DNA from: Abiotrophia sp965245735
GTDB taxonomy: Bacteria > Bacillota > Bacilli > Lactobacillales > Aerococcaceae
Assembly: GCA_965245735.1 (NCBI GenBank)
Contig: CBDFAX010000032.1
Coordinates: 1 to 19,193 of the forward strand
Direction: 5' to 3'
DNA length: 19,193 bases
Shown in pieces: positions 1 through 6,571 of this stretch; positions within the stretch are counted from its first letter, which is position 1; every line of letters begins with the position of its first letter. Position numbers and translations under genes: made by a program. The notes below the pieces were generated by a model. It saw only the letters and a list, made by a program, of their open reading frames with translations. It searched no databases and was not told the origin of the DNA.

Positions 1-258
1 ATTCTTAAGAAGTATAACGAAATTAACGGCCACGTTGCCAAGAACAAGCAAACCTACATGATTTTGGAAAAATCAGCGGCTACCATTGAGAAGCTCTGCC
101 AATCCATTAACGATGCCTATGTCCACTTCCACCAGGAAGATCTCAAGGCCATGGAAGATGAGCTCTATGTAGCTAATCGTACCCTCAAGAGCCAAGAAGC
201 GCTCCAATCAGATGAAAGTGTTGAAGATATCATTAACCTTGGAAAGGATGAAGCCTAA
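1..258 (+). CDS. xpaC: XpaC-like protein (5-bromo-4-chloroindolyl phosphate hydrolysis family), C-terminal fragment
   Basis: The reading frame is open from base 1, so the gene starts before the window; 85 residues and the TAA stop are visible. The fragment is hydrophilic, helical and acidic at its end (SVEDIINLGKDEA), with no membrane segment in the visible part. Its stop codon shares one base with the ATG of the telA gene (TAATG), so the two are translationally coupled. Firmicutes commonly carry an xpaC-like gene directly ahead of telA, and the identification rests mostly on that context because the fragment has few diagnostic residues. The cellular role of XpaC is poorly defined; it is associated with envelope stress loci. 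The internal ATG at position 58 is not a likely start, because the frame continues upstream and no ribosome site precedes it. Confidence 0.6.
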   Translation: MLKKYNEINGHVAKNKQTYMILEKSAATIEKLCQSINDAYVHFHQEDLKAMEDELYVANRTLKSQEALQSDESVEDIINLGKDEA

Positions 259-1496
259 TGTCACAACGTCCCGATTTATTTGAAGAAATGCAAGCCCATA
301 CACCTAAAACCAGTACGGTAGAAGACTTGCTGGATAATCCCTTCGACCTAGAAGAGGCGCCTAGCCCTGCCTCCCCTCACAATGACCTAGTGGATGCCGA
401 AATGATGGCTAAGCGGGCTGTTACCACTGAGAAGCTAATCGACCGCCTGCCAGAGCATCGCCAGCAACAGGCTTATGATTTGGCTAAGCAGATTGACGAG
501 CAGAATATGAGTGCTGTCATCGCCTACGGCTCCAATGCCCAGAAGAAACTGAGTGAGTTCTCCCATGGCATGCTCAACAAGGTCCAACTCAAGGATACAG
601 GTGAAATTGCCGACGTCCTAACCGACCTCATGCACCAACTGGAATCTTCTAACCCGCGTGACTTAACGGCCTCTCCTAATATCTTCCAAAAATTCTTTGG
701 TAAGATTAAGGCTTCTATCGCTGAAACGCAAGCCCGCTACCAGAAGATTGGCACTGCCATTGACCGCGTAGCTATCCGCTTAGAACGCGAGAAGAATGAG
801 CTGCTCAACGACAACCTCATGTTGGAACAGCTCTATCAGAAGAACAAGGACTACTTCGAAGCCCTCAACATCTACATCGCAGCCGGCGAACTTAAGATGC
901 AGGAATTGCAAGAAGAGATTATCCCCGCGGCTATCGAAAAGGCCAAGGCTTCCGGTGACCAAATGGACGTCCAAACCGTCAACGACCTCAACCAATTCCT
1001 AGACCGCCTGGACAAACGGACCCACGACCTGCGCCTAACCCGCCAAATGACGGTCCAACAAGCGCCACAAATCCGTATGATCCAAAATACCAACCAGGCC
1101 CTAGCTGAGAAGATTCAAGTCTCCGTCCACACGGCCATTCCGCTCTGGGAGAACCAGGTCATGATTGCCTTGACCCTACTTCGTCAGCAAAATGCCGCGG
1201 TTAGCCAACGCCAAGTCTCCCAAACCACTAACGACTTGCTCAAACGTAATGCCGACATGCTCAAACAATCGGCTATTGATACAGCCCGCGAATCCGAACG
1301 AGGTGTGATTGATATTGAGACCTTACAACATACTCAAAATAGTTTGATTGAAACCATCGAACAAACCCTGGAAATCCAACGCGAAGGACGTCGACAACGT
1401 CAAATCGCCGAACAGGAACTCCAGCTCATGGAAGGTCAGTTGCGTGATAAGCTCATGGCAATCTCCAACGAACAACAAGCCTACCTAGAAGAATAA
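258..1496 (+). CDS. telA: Toxic anion resistance protein, TelA family
   Basis: This is a 412-residue soluble protein rich in Glu, Gln and Lys, with long predicted coiled-coil stretches (about residues 140-260 and 320-412) and no signal peptide or membrane helix. Length, the acidic N-terminus with an FDLEEA segment and the alpha-helical core containing IPLWENQVMIAL fit the TelA family (B. subtilis YceH). The family was named for tellurite resistance, but in Firmicutes it is linked more broadly to resistance to cell-envelope antimicrobials. The molecular activity is not established. The ATG overlaps the stop of the preceding xpaC-like gene by one base, and a strong terminator follows 14 bases after the stop, so this gene ends the operon. 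Family assignment is good; a role in tellurite resistance is not shown by the sequence. Confidence 0.88.
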   Translation: MSQRPDLFEEMQAHTPKTSTVEDLLDNPFDLEEAPSPASPHNDLVDAEMMAKRAVTTEKLIDRLPEHRQQQAYDLAKQIDEQNMSAVIAYGSNAQKKLSEFSHGMLNKVQLKDTGEIADVLTDLMHQLESSNPRDLTASPNIFQKFFGKIKASIAETQARYQKIGTAIDRVAIRLEREKNELLNDNLMLEQLYQKNKDYFEALNIYIAAGELKMQELQEEIIPAAIEKAKASGDQMDVQTVNDLNQFLDRLDKRTHDLRLTRQMTVQQAPQIRMIQNTNQALAEKIQVSVHTAIPLWENQVMIALTLLRQQNAAVSQRQVSQTTNDLLKRNADMLKQSAIDTARESERGVIDIETLQHTQNSLIETIEQTLEIQREGRRQRQIAEQELQLMEGQLRDKLMAISNEQQAYLEE

Positions 1497-1510
1497 TTTA
1501 GATTCCCCCC

Positions 1511-1539
1511 GGACAGGAAGTCAGCTTCCTGTCCTTTTT
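1511..1539 (+). terminator. Rho-independent terminator after telA
   Basis: A perfect 10-bp stem (GGACAGGAAG / CTTCCTGTCC) with the four-base loop TCAG is followed by five T. It closes the xpaC-telA operon. Confidence 0.95.
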
Positions 1540-1554
1540 CTATTCCTTGCCCTC

Positions 1555-1583
1555 TTGTAAGAAAATGAAAAGGGGCATATAAT
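1555..1583 (+). promoter_or_regulatory. Sigma-A promoter for the two membrane-protein genes
   Basis: A -35 box TTGTAA (1555-1560), a 17-base spacer and a consensus -10 box TATAAT (1578-1583) lie 31 bases before the ATG at 1615. A purine-rich ribosome site (GAGGAAAGGA) sits between them. Confidence 0.85.
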
Positions 1584-1614
1584 AGAAGTAGAGAGAGAGG
1601 AAAGGACTCGCTAT

Positions 1615-2175
1615 ATGTTTAATGAATTATTTAATGACAAGCAACAAGCCCTCTATTTATTCGACGCCCAGCGTCAGGCCTTTGCCTTAATTCCAGAGCA
1701 AAAGCGCCCCATCTACCTAGCCTGCCATCATCGCAACTTCTTGATTCTGGTTGTCTTCGCCATGATTTCGCTTGCGCCTGATAGCTCCATCTGGCTCAAT
1801 TTAGCCATTTGCGCCGGTCTCTATGGCCTCATGACCTGGTACTACCTGACCAAGTTGACGCCAAGAGCTGACTGGCAAAGTCTGACTGCTGACCTTCCGG
1901 TCTATCCGACCTTCTACAAGCGTTTTGACTTATCCAAGATCAAGCTCAACATCAGTCTCTTTGTCTTGGTCTTATTGGCCGTTCTGATTGGTATCAGCCA
2001 ACGGGTGAGCCAATCCCTGGTCCTGGAAATTCTGCTAGCTCTGGCCATCGCCTATGAAGCCCTACGTCAGATTCTGATCTTCCTGGCCTTACGCCAGAAT
2101 CCCCTGCCCCCAATTTCAAGCAAGCAAGTCAGTCCAAGACTCAAAAGCCAAGTTCTCAAGAAAAAGAAAAAGTAG
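1615..2175 (+). CDS. Hypothetical membrane protein with about four transmembrane helices and a poly-Lys tail
   Basis: I do not recognise this 186-residue protein. A hydrophilic N-terminus of about 40 residues (LFDAQRQAFALIPEQKRP) is followed by two hydrophobic helices (about 42-58 and 62-78). A central polar stretch (about 80-110, with PRADWQSLTADLPVYPTFYKRFD) comes next, then two more helices (about 113-130 and 136-158). The tail is strongly basic and ends in six lysines, which by the positive-inside rule should be cytoplasmic. The ATG is supported by the promoter and ribosome site just upstream. The next gene begins within 10 bases of the stop, so the two form a small operon between two terminators and are likely to act together at the membrane. 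No catalytic motif is visible. Confidence 0.75.
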   Translation: MFNELFNDKQQALYLFDAQRQAFALIPEQKRPIYLACHHRNFLILVVFAMISLAPDSSIWLNLAICAGLYGLMTWYYLTKLTPRADWQSLTADLPVYPTFYKRFDLSKIKLNISLFVLVLLAVLIGISQRVSQSLVLEILLALAIAYEALRQILIFLALRQNPLPPISSKQVSPRLKSQVLKKKKK

Positions 2176-2184
2176 GTGATTCTC

Positions 2185-2448
2185 ATGTCTGCCCTATTCA
2201 GCCTTATTCCTATCTGTCTGCTGATTTTTGCCGGCTATCTCTACTGGTTCCGCGACCACATTGTCACACTCTTAGAATTAAGTTCCCATCGGGAAATCGT
2301 CATTCTCAGCGTGGCCTATGCCTGTCTGGCTCTCTTGGGGATTGTCTTAGTAGTGCTCAAGCAATTTGAATGGTTGTTGGGCCTCCTCATCCTAGTCTCC
2401 ATCCTCAGTGCCGTCTTAAGCTTGGTTCTGACTCGCTTTATGAAATAA
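2185..2448 (+). CDS. Hypothetical small membrane protein, three transmembrane helices
   Basis: This 87-residue protein is almost entirely hydrophobic, with helices at about residues 3-20, 36-55 and 60-84, separated by a charged loop (FRDHIVTLLELSSHREI). I do not recognise a family. I choose the ATG at 2185 rather than the in-frame GTG at 2176, because the GTG lies inside the ribosome site AGGTGA (2174-2179), which is correctly spaced (5 bases) for the ATG. The gene lies directly downstream of the preceding membrane-protein gene, shares its promoter and is followed by a strong terminator. A joint membrane role of the two products is inference. Confidence 0.75.
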   Translation: MSALFSLIPICLLIFAGYLYWFRDHIVTLLELSSHREIVILSVAYACLALLGIVLVVLKQFEWLLGLLILVSILSAVLSLVLTRFMK

Positions 2449-2457
2449 TTTGGCTAG

Positions 2458-2497
2458 ATAGCCCACCTAAGTGCTTGACTTGAGGTGGGCTATTTTT
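2458..2497 (+). terminator. Rho-independent terminator after the membrane-protein pair
   Basis: A perfect 11-bp stem (ATAGCCCACCT / AGGTGGGCTAT) ends in a five-T run. Confidence 0.93.
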
Positions 2498-2524
2498 ATG
2501 ACCATTTGCCTTATAGGACATGAT

Positions 2525-2553
2525 TTGAAGCCCTTTTCAAAGAGTGGTATAAT
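2525..2553 (+). promoter_or_regulatory. Sigma-A promoter (extended -10) for the secreted-protein cluster
   Basis: The -35 box is TTGAAG (2525-2530), the spacer is 17 bases and the -10 box is TATAAT (2548-2553), preceded by TG one base upstream (TGGTATAAT). This is the only good promoter seen ahead of the four tandem genes at 2616-5177. Confidence 0.88.
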
Positions 2554-2565
2554 AGTTGCATAGTT

Positions 2566-2594
2566 AAGTGTCATTTTCAGAATGATTTGCACTT
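2566..2594 (+). promoter_or_regulatory. Hairpin at the 5' end of the secreted-protein mRNA
   Basis: AAGTG-TCATT (2566-2575) can pair with AATGA (2581-2585) and, across a TTTG bulge, CACTT (2590-2594). It would lie at the very 5' end of the transcript predicted from the promoter just upstream. It has no T-run, so it is not a terminator. An mRNA-stabilising or regulatory role is inference. Confidence 0.45.
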
Positions 2595-2615
2595 GCTAGA
2601 GAAAGGAAGATGATT

Positions 2616-3221
2616 ATGAGTCATACATGGCTCCGGAAACTTCTGCTATCCGGACTTAGTCTCTGCCTCCTAACAGCTGGTCTCCCAGGGACAGCTCATG
2701 CCCAAGAGAGCAATTCACCCCCACCAACTGCCGAAGACAAAAACATTTTCGGTGAAAAAACGGCGGTTTATGGCAATGAAGATGCCGGCTATCTGCAAAT
2801 TCCTCTACGCTTTGTACCAGTCGAAGGCCAAAGCAAGGACGAACAGGCCTACCGCTTCCGCGATGAAGCCAGTGGCCAAGAAATCGTCTGGGGTATTCGC
2901 GATGTTAAGGCTCCTACTGACGACAAAATTCCTCAAGACTTCAAAGACCTGTCACCCGTCTATTGGATTGGCTTCCTCAATTTGCGCGAGCGGATTGGTG
3001 AAGGTGGTAGCAACAATATGGGAGAATTTGCGACCGTCAATAATTTGACCTTCTACCATGTCGCGACTACCCTACCTGACCGGTCCGAATCTACTTTCTA
3101 CTATCTCCGCCTTAACAATAAGGAAGATGTCATTCTACTCACCATCACCGGACCTGACCGGGCTGCCATAGATAAACTAGCCCCTATTATGTTTACCTGG
3201 TCTCCAACCAAGTATGAATAG
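2616..3221 (+). CDS. Secreted protein, first of four tandem paralogues (copy A)
   Basis: This is a 201-residue exported protein of unknown function. A classical signal peptide (MSHTWLRKL, a hydrophobic core, then GTAHA) should be cut before QESNS. There is no lipobox and no anchor, so the product is probably released or loosely wall-associated. The mature part starts with a disordered Pro/Ser stretch, then the family's hallmark AGYLQIPLRF. A segment GIRDVKAPTDDKIPQDFKDL resembles one in copy C. It ends in FTWSPTKYE, close to the TWSPTK end of copy D. I choose the ATG at 2616 over that at 2610, because the ribosome site AAAGGA (2602-2607) stands 8 bases from the former and only 2 from the latter. 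It is the first gene after the promoter at 2525. Confidence 0.8.
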   Translation: MSHTWLRKLLLSGLSLCLLTAGLPGTAHAQESNSPPPTAEDKNIFGEKTAVYGNEDAGYLQIPLRFVPVEGQSKDEQAYRFRDEASGQEIVWGIRDVKAPTDDKIPQDFKDLSPVYWIGFLNLRERIGEGGSNNMGEFATVNNLTFYHVATTLPDRSESTFYYLRLNNKEDVILLTITGPDRAAIDKLAPIMFTWSPTKYE

Positions 3222-3235
3222 AAAGGAGCCTGACC

Positions 3236-3838
3236 ATGAAACTTAGAAAAAAATTCTGGCGTGGCCTCCTGATTAGCTTGACCTTGGTATTAATAGGGCT
3301 GGCTGGCCTGACGCCAAGCAGTGTGAAGGCCCAAGATAATAAAGTGCCTGCGGCTCCAACCCTCAATATGGACCAAACCCAACGCGTGGGGACGGACACC
3401 ATGGGCTATGTCACCATTCCGGCTGACTTTAGCCAGACCAAGGACGAAGAAAAATACAAGGAATGGGCCAATGCCGACGGTAGCATTACGGTCATCTTGC
3501 GTTCCCTGGATCCTCATCAGCCAGTAGCAGATGCCCCTGACAACTCGGACGTCTACCTCTATACCATGGGCTATCTGGGTGAGGAAATGGGCAAGCGCAA
3601 TGCCGGCTATGTAGCTGTCGACCGAATCAAGGCCGATGATCCTAAGGCAGGTATGACGCTCACGGCGACCATCCTACTTGAAATAGATGGCAAAAAAGTC
3701 CCTACCCTGATGAATTACAATGTAACCCCTGCTAGCACAGGCGCAAAATTGCTTTTGATTCGCGTCTACAACTTTGATAAGGACAGCATCGACAAATTAC
3801 TACCTACCCTTACCAAAACTTGGTCTGATACCAAGTAA
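3236..3838 (+). CDS. Secreted protein, second of four tandem paralogues (copy B)
   Basis: This 200-residue protein has a long basic signal peptide (MKLRKKFWRG, hydrophobic core, SSVKA) and a likely cut before QDNKV. The mature protein has the family hallmark QRVGTDTMGYVTIPADF, then a central VILRSLDPH segment that matches VTLEQLDPY in copy D. It ends in KTWSDTK. No enzyme motif, cysteine pair or anchor is visible. The gene begins 14 bases after copy A with its own ribosome site (GAAAGGAG) and has no promoter of its own, so it is co-transcribed. Function is unknown; a beta-rich extracellular domain is only an impression from the alternating hydrophobic pattern. Confidence 0.8.
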   Translation: MKLRKKFWRGLLISLTLVLIGLAGLTPSSVKAQDNKVPAAPTLNMDQTQRVGTDTMGYVTIPADFSQTKDEEKYKEWANADGSITVILRSLDPHQPVADAPDNSDVYLYTMGYLGEEMGKRNAGYVAVDRIKADDPKAGMTLTATILLEIDGKKVPTLMNYNVTPASTGAKLLLIRVYNFDKDSIDKLLPTLTKTWSDTK

Positions 3839-3858
3839 GTCAACGAAAGGAGTTTCCA

Positions 3859-4497
3859 ATGAAACGATCTATCCCTCTATTAGCTTTGGCTAGCTTAGCC
3901 TTGGCCGGTCATTTAGCCTTAACTACAGTGGCTCAAGCTACTGAATCAAGTACTGCAAGTAGCACCAGCCAAGAATCTGCCAAGGAGTCAAGCAAAAACT
4001 CATTTTTCAAAAAATCTAACGAATCCCAAGCTAAATCAGTCCAAGTAGGGCTTCCTAATGCCGGCTACTTCAACCTTCCTGGTAATTTCCAAGAGCAAAA
4101 AGCTGATACCACGGACAAAACGATTCACTATATTGACAAAGAAAACAAAGAAGAACTCTACATCGATATCCAAGACGTCAAAGAAGGCGACCTGCCTGAA
4201 AAATTCAAGAAACTCAAGCCGCTAGACTATATGGCCCACAATGACATGTCCGTCTACGCCTTCAAAGCCCATGGCAAAAAGGTAACAACTGTCCCTGTTA
4301 ACCTAGGCAAACCTTTTGGTTATGTTTATCAAATTGATGTGACCAAATCAGATGATAGCCGGTCCGTCATCATTGACTTCGCCCATCCTGATGATGCCAA
4401 CCGTATCGTGCGCTTGACCTTCTTCAGCTCTAATGAAGAATCCCTTAAAAACTTAGTTAAGCACTTAGAAAAATGGCAAGCTAAGCCAGCCAACTAG
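3859..4497 (+). CDS. Secreted protein, third of four tandem paralogues (copy C)
   Basis: This 212-residue protein has a signal peptide MKRSIPLLALASLALAG and a probable cut after TVAQA. The mature N-terminus is low-complexity and rich in Ser, Thr, Glu and Lys (about residues 28-60), which suggests a flexible linker. The family hallmark follows (LPNAGYFNLPGNFQ), then DIQDVKEGDLPEKFKKLKP, which aligns with copy A. The end (LEKWQAKPAN) keeps the family's Trp but has lost the T-W-S-x-T-K form. The gene starts 20 bases after copy B with its own GAAAGGAG site. Overall charge is more basic than the other copies. No function can be assigned. Confidence 0.8.
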   Translation: MKRSIPLLALASLALAGHLALTTVAQATESSTASSTSQESAKESSKNSFFKKSNESQAKSVQVGLPNAGYFNLPGNFQEQKADTTDKTIHYIDKENKEELYIDIQDVKEGDLPEKFKKLKPLDYMAHNDMSVYAFKAHGKKVTTVPVNLGKPFGYVYQIDVTKSDDSRSVIIDFAHPDDANRIVRLTFFSSNEESLKNLVKHLEKWQAKPAN

Positions 4498-4514
4498 TAG
4501 AAAGGATGAATCAC

Positions 4515-5177
4515 ATGACTAAAAAATTATTGAAAAGCGTCCTCTTAAGTTTGGCTTTGGCTACTAGCTTAGCGCCAACTGCTATCTTAGCCGAAGAACA
4601 AAGTCAGCAGGACAACACTTCTTCCGTTGAGTCTATCTCTAAGCTACGCGAAGAAGCTAAGAAAGAAGTTTACAATGAAGGCAAATCCCAACGGGTTGGG
4701 AGCGATCTAACAGGTTGGGTCAATGTGCCAGAAGATTTTAAAGAGTTGACTAAATACAAGGAGGAATATGAAGGTAGACTGCTTCAATATGACCGCAATA
4801 ACGAAGATGTCGTGGTCACCCTTGAGCAATTAGATCCTTATAACCGTGAAGACCTGATTTCATTCATGAAAAAATCCAGTGACGTGGAGCTACATGCTTT
4901 GGACAAGGTGTCCCATGTTAATTCCACTCTGACCCCATACTTTATCGAAATTACCAAGACTAAATTGCCTTTTGCTGATGAAGCCATCAGGATTCAGGCA
5001 AAATATGGGCCAAACGATAATCCCGACTTATCCAGCCAAATCGTCTACTATGTCTTCGCACCAAATGACCAAAAAGATCAATACTATGTGGTATCCGTCG
5101 TGTCTTATATCACAGATGATGCCTTCATCAAGAACCAAGCGGAGCCAGTCATCAAGACCTGGTCACCTACTAAATAA
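4515..5177 (+). CDS. Secreted protein, fourth of four tandem paralogues (copy D)
   Basis: This 220-residue protein has a signal peptide MTKKLLKSVLLSLALATS and a likely cut after TAILA. A charged helical stretch (about residues 35-58, SKLREEAKKEVYNEG) precedes the hallmark QRVGSDLTGWVNVPEDFKEL, which is closest to copy B, as is VTLEQLDPY. It ends in KTWSPTK. I prefer the ATG at 4515 to the in-frame ATG at 4506, because the latter is part of the ribosome site AGAAAGGA (4499-4506). A strong terminator follows, so copy D ends the operon. Function is unknown. Confidence 0.8.
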   Translation: MTKKLLKSVLLSLALATSLAPTAILAEEQSQQDNTSSVESISKLREEAKKEVYNEGKSQRVGSDLTGWVNVPEDFKELTKYKEEYEGRLLQYDRNNEDVVVTLEQLDPYNREDLISFMKKSSDVELHALDKVSHVNSTLTPYFIEITKTKLPFADEAIRIQAKYGPNDNPDLSSQIVYYVFAPNDQKDQYYVVSVVSYITDDAFIKNQAEPVIKTWSPTK

Positions 5178-5180
5178 GTC

Positions 5181-5211
5181 AAAAGCGACCGGCATTGCCG
5201 GCCGCTTTTTT
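5181..5211 (+). terminator. Rho-independent terminator after the secreted-protein cluster
   Basis: The stem is AAAAGCG-A-CCGGC / GCCGG-C-CGCTTTT with one mismatch and an ATT loop, ending in six T. The A-start and T-end also allow some activity on the opposite strand. Confidence 0.9.
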
Positions 5212-5225
5212 GTTGGGTGAAGTTT

Positions 5226-5619
5226 CTGGCTTTTCTCTAGTTTTCAGGCCTTTTTCCCGGCTTCTGACCCAGCTAGTGGTCCACTCTCCAAAGTGAACCA
5301 CTGGCTCCTGACTTTCCCCCGGTTTTCGGGCCTTTTCACGGTTTCTGGCCGAGCTAGTGGTCCACTCTTCAAAGTGGACCACTGGCTCCTGACTTTCTCC
5401 CGGTTTTCGGCCCTTTTTCCCGGTTTCTGACCGAGCTAGTGGTCCACTCTTCAAAGTGGGCCACTGGCTCTTGACTTTCTCCCGGTTTCCGGCCTTTTTC
5501 CTAGTTTCCGGCCGAGCTAGTGGTCCACTATTTAAAGTGGACCACTAGCTCTTGGCTTCTCCCCAGTTTTCGGCCCTTTTGCCAGGTTTACGGCCTGACT
5601 CTTGCCTTTCCTCAGAAGC
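5226..5619. repeat. Tandem array of about 4.5 copies of an 81-82 bp hairpin-forming repeat
   Basis: The gene-free stretch between two convergent genes is filled by a repeat with full units starting at 5271, 5352, 5434 and 5515 (81, 82, 81 and about 81 bp). A partial unit without the hairpin lies on the left (5226-5270), and a degenerate tail follows on the right. Each full unit begins AGCTAGTGGTCCACT, then a six-base loop, then a second arm AGTGGACCACT, giving a hairpin of at least 11 bp. Unit 4 extends to a perfect 16-bp stem (5514-5529 with 5536-5551). The rest of each unit is a pyrimidine-rich string built on CCGGTTTTCGGCC-like words. No protein-coding gene is supported here: the frames that cross it have no ribosome site, and the 82-bp unit breaks the 27-codon period. 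Confidence 0.9.
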
Positions 5620-5624
5620 AAAAC

Positions 5625-5663
5625 AAAAAAGAGACCAGATTCAAAGAATCTCAGCCTCTCTCT
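5625..5663 (-). terminator. Terminator after mapP
   Basis: Read on the minus strand, AGATTC-TTT-GAATCT forms the tip and AGAGA/TCTCT the base of an imperfect stem. A run of six T follows (5630 down to 5625). Confidence 0.6.
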
Positions 5664-5668
5664 TATTT

Positions 5669-6505
5669 TTATGCCCAGTGGGCGATAATTTCCAAACCAA
5701 AGTGGTCACTGACAAGTGGCCCCCGTTGGCCGTCTAAGACAACTCGGTAGCTGTCGACCACAAAGTCTTGGCTTAAGAAGGCCAAGTCAATTCGCAGTTG
5801 GTCCACATTGCCTTCCCAGCCGTCAATGGCTTTCTCGACAGTGAACTCGCCTTCTTTTTCCTTAGCCACTAGGAAAGCATCCTGGAGCTTAAGGTCACTG
5901 GCAACAATCAAATCATAGCCTTCCTGGCGCTTGCCAGCCGGATTGTTGAAGTCACCCATCAAAATCAATGGCAACTCAGCATGTCCACGTAGGATGGTTT
6001 CCGTCTTCTTCCATTCATAGCCAAAGCTAATATCACTGTCAGGATCCCACCAGGAGAAATGGCCACTAGCCACTTGCAGGGATCGCTCCCCAATCTGGGT
6101 TTGCGCCCGTAAGAGGACTCGGGTGTGATAGTCCGTCCGATCTTGGATGGCAGAAACCCAATAAGCGTCTGGCTGCATTGGCTCTTTAGACAAGATGGCC
6201 ACACCCTCATCATAGCGATCAAAGCCAATGTGGGCATCTGCCCAGGCCCAGTAGTAGGCCTTGCCAGCTTGGCGCAAGCCTTCTACTAAGAGACGGGCAA
6301 AGTTATCTTCCTTAATGGAACGTTGCTTAGCCACCGGACAGAAGTAAGCATCTGGCTCCCAGAGAGGCGCCGTCATGGTTTGATTGACTTCTTGAAGGGT
6401 AATCAGGTCATAATCGCCTGCCAGAATAAAGTCAATCAACTCCCCTAGCTTGCGCTCCTGCTCTACTTCAATCCAACTATGGGTATTGAGGTCCAATAAT
6501 TTCAT
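5669..6505 (-). CDS. mapP: Endonuclease/exonuclease/phosphatase-fold enzyme, probable maltose 6'-phosphate phosphatase MapP
   Basis: This 278-residue cytoplasmic protein has the metal-dependent EEP-fold motifs in order: LNTHS (Asn7), LQEVN (Glu39), SGHFSWWD (His149), MGDFNN (Asp185, Asn187), RIDLAFL (Asp240) and SDHFG (Asp267-His268). EEP enzymes cleave phosphate esters. In Enterococcus faecalis the family member MapP removes the phosphate from maltose 6'-phosphate after PTS uptake, giving intracellular maltose. Here the gene lies directly downstream of a MalT-like PTS permease on the same strand, which makes the same substrate likely. The ATG has a perfect GGAGGT site 5 bases upstream. A terminator separates it from the permease gene, so its expression probably depends on read-through. 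The EEP fold is certain; the substrate is inferred from context. Confidence 0.8.
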   Translation of the reverse strand: MKLLDLNTHSWIEVEQERKLGELIDFILAGDYDLITLQEVNQTMTAPLWEPDAYFCPVAKQRSIKEDNFARLLVEGLRQAGKAYYWAWADAHIGFDRYDEGVAILSKEPMQPDAYWVSAIQDRTDYHTRVLLRAQTQIGERSLQVASGHFSWWDPDSDISFGYEWKKTETILRGHAELPLILMGDFNNPAGKRQEGYDLIVASDLKLQDAFLVAKEKEGEFTVEKAIDGWEGNVDQLRIDLAFLSQDFVVDSYRVVLDGQRGPLVSDHFGLEIIAHWA

Positions 6506-6520
6506 AATTTACCTCCTATG

Positions 6521-6563
6521 AAAAAAAGGTCAAAGAGTGGTGCGAGCCACTCTTTCAACCTTT
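6521..6563 (-). terminator. Intergenic terminator between malT and mapP
   Basis: On the minus strand a two-part stem (AAAGGT and AAAGAGTGG against CCACTCTTT and ACCTTT, split by a small internal loop, loop CTCGCA) runs into seven T. The ribosome site of mapP begins directly after the T-run. It probably lowers mapP transcription relative to malT. Confidence 0.85.
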
Positions 6564-6571
6564 TGAAATGA

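Noticed and set aside
780..1093. Minus-strand and alternate-frame ORFs inside telA
   Set aside because: They are shadows of the TelA frame, with no ribosome sites or family features.
5179..5454. Minus-strand ORF of 91 codons with 27-residue repeats across the repeat array
   Set aside because: It has no ribosome site, overlaps the terminator of copy D, and owes its repetition to the 81-bp DNA period. One unit has 82 bp, so the frame shifts within the array.
5520..5750. Plus-strand ORFs starting in the repeat array and running into mapP
   Set aside because: They lack a ribosome site and overlap mapP on the other strand, whose EEP motifs are complete.
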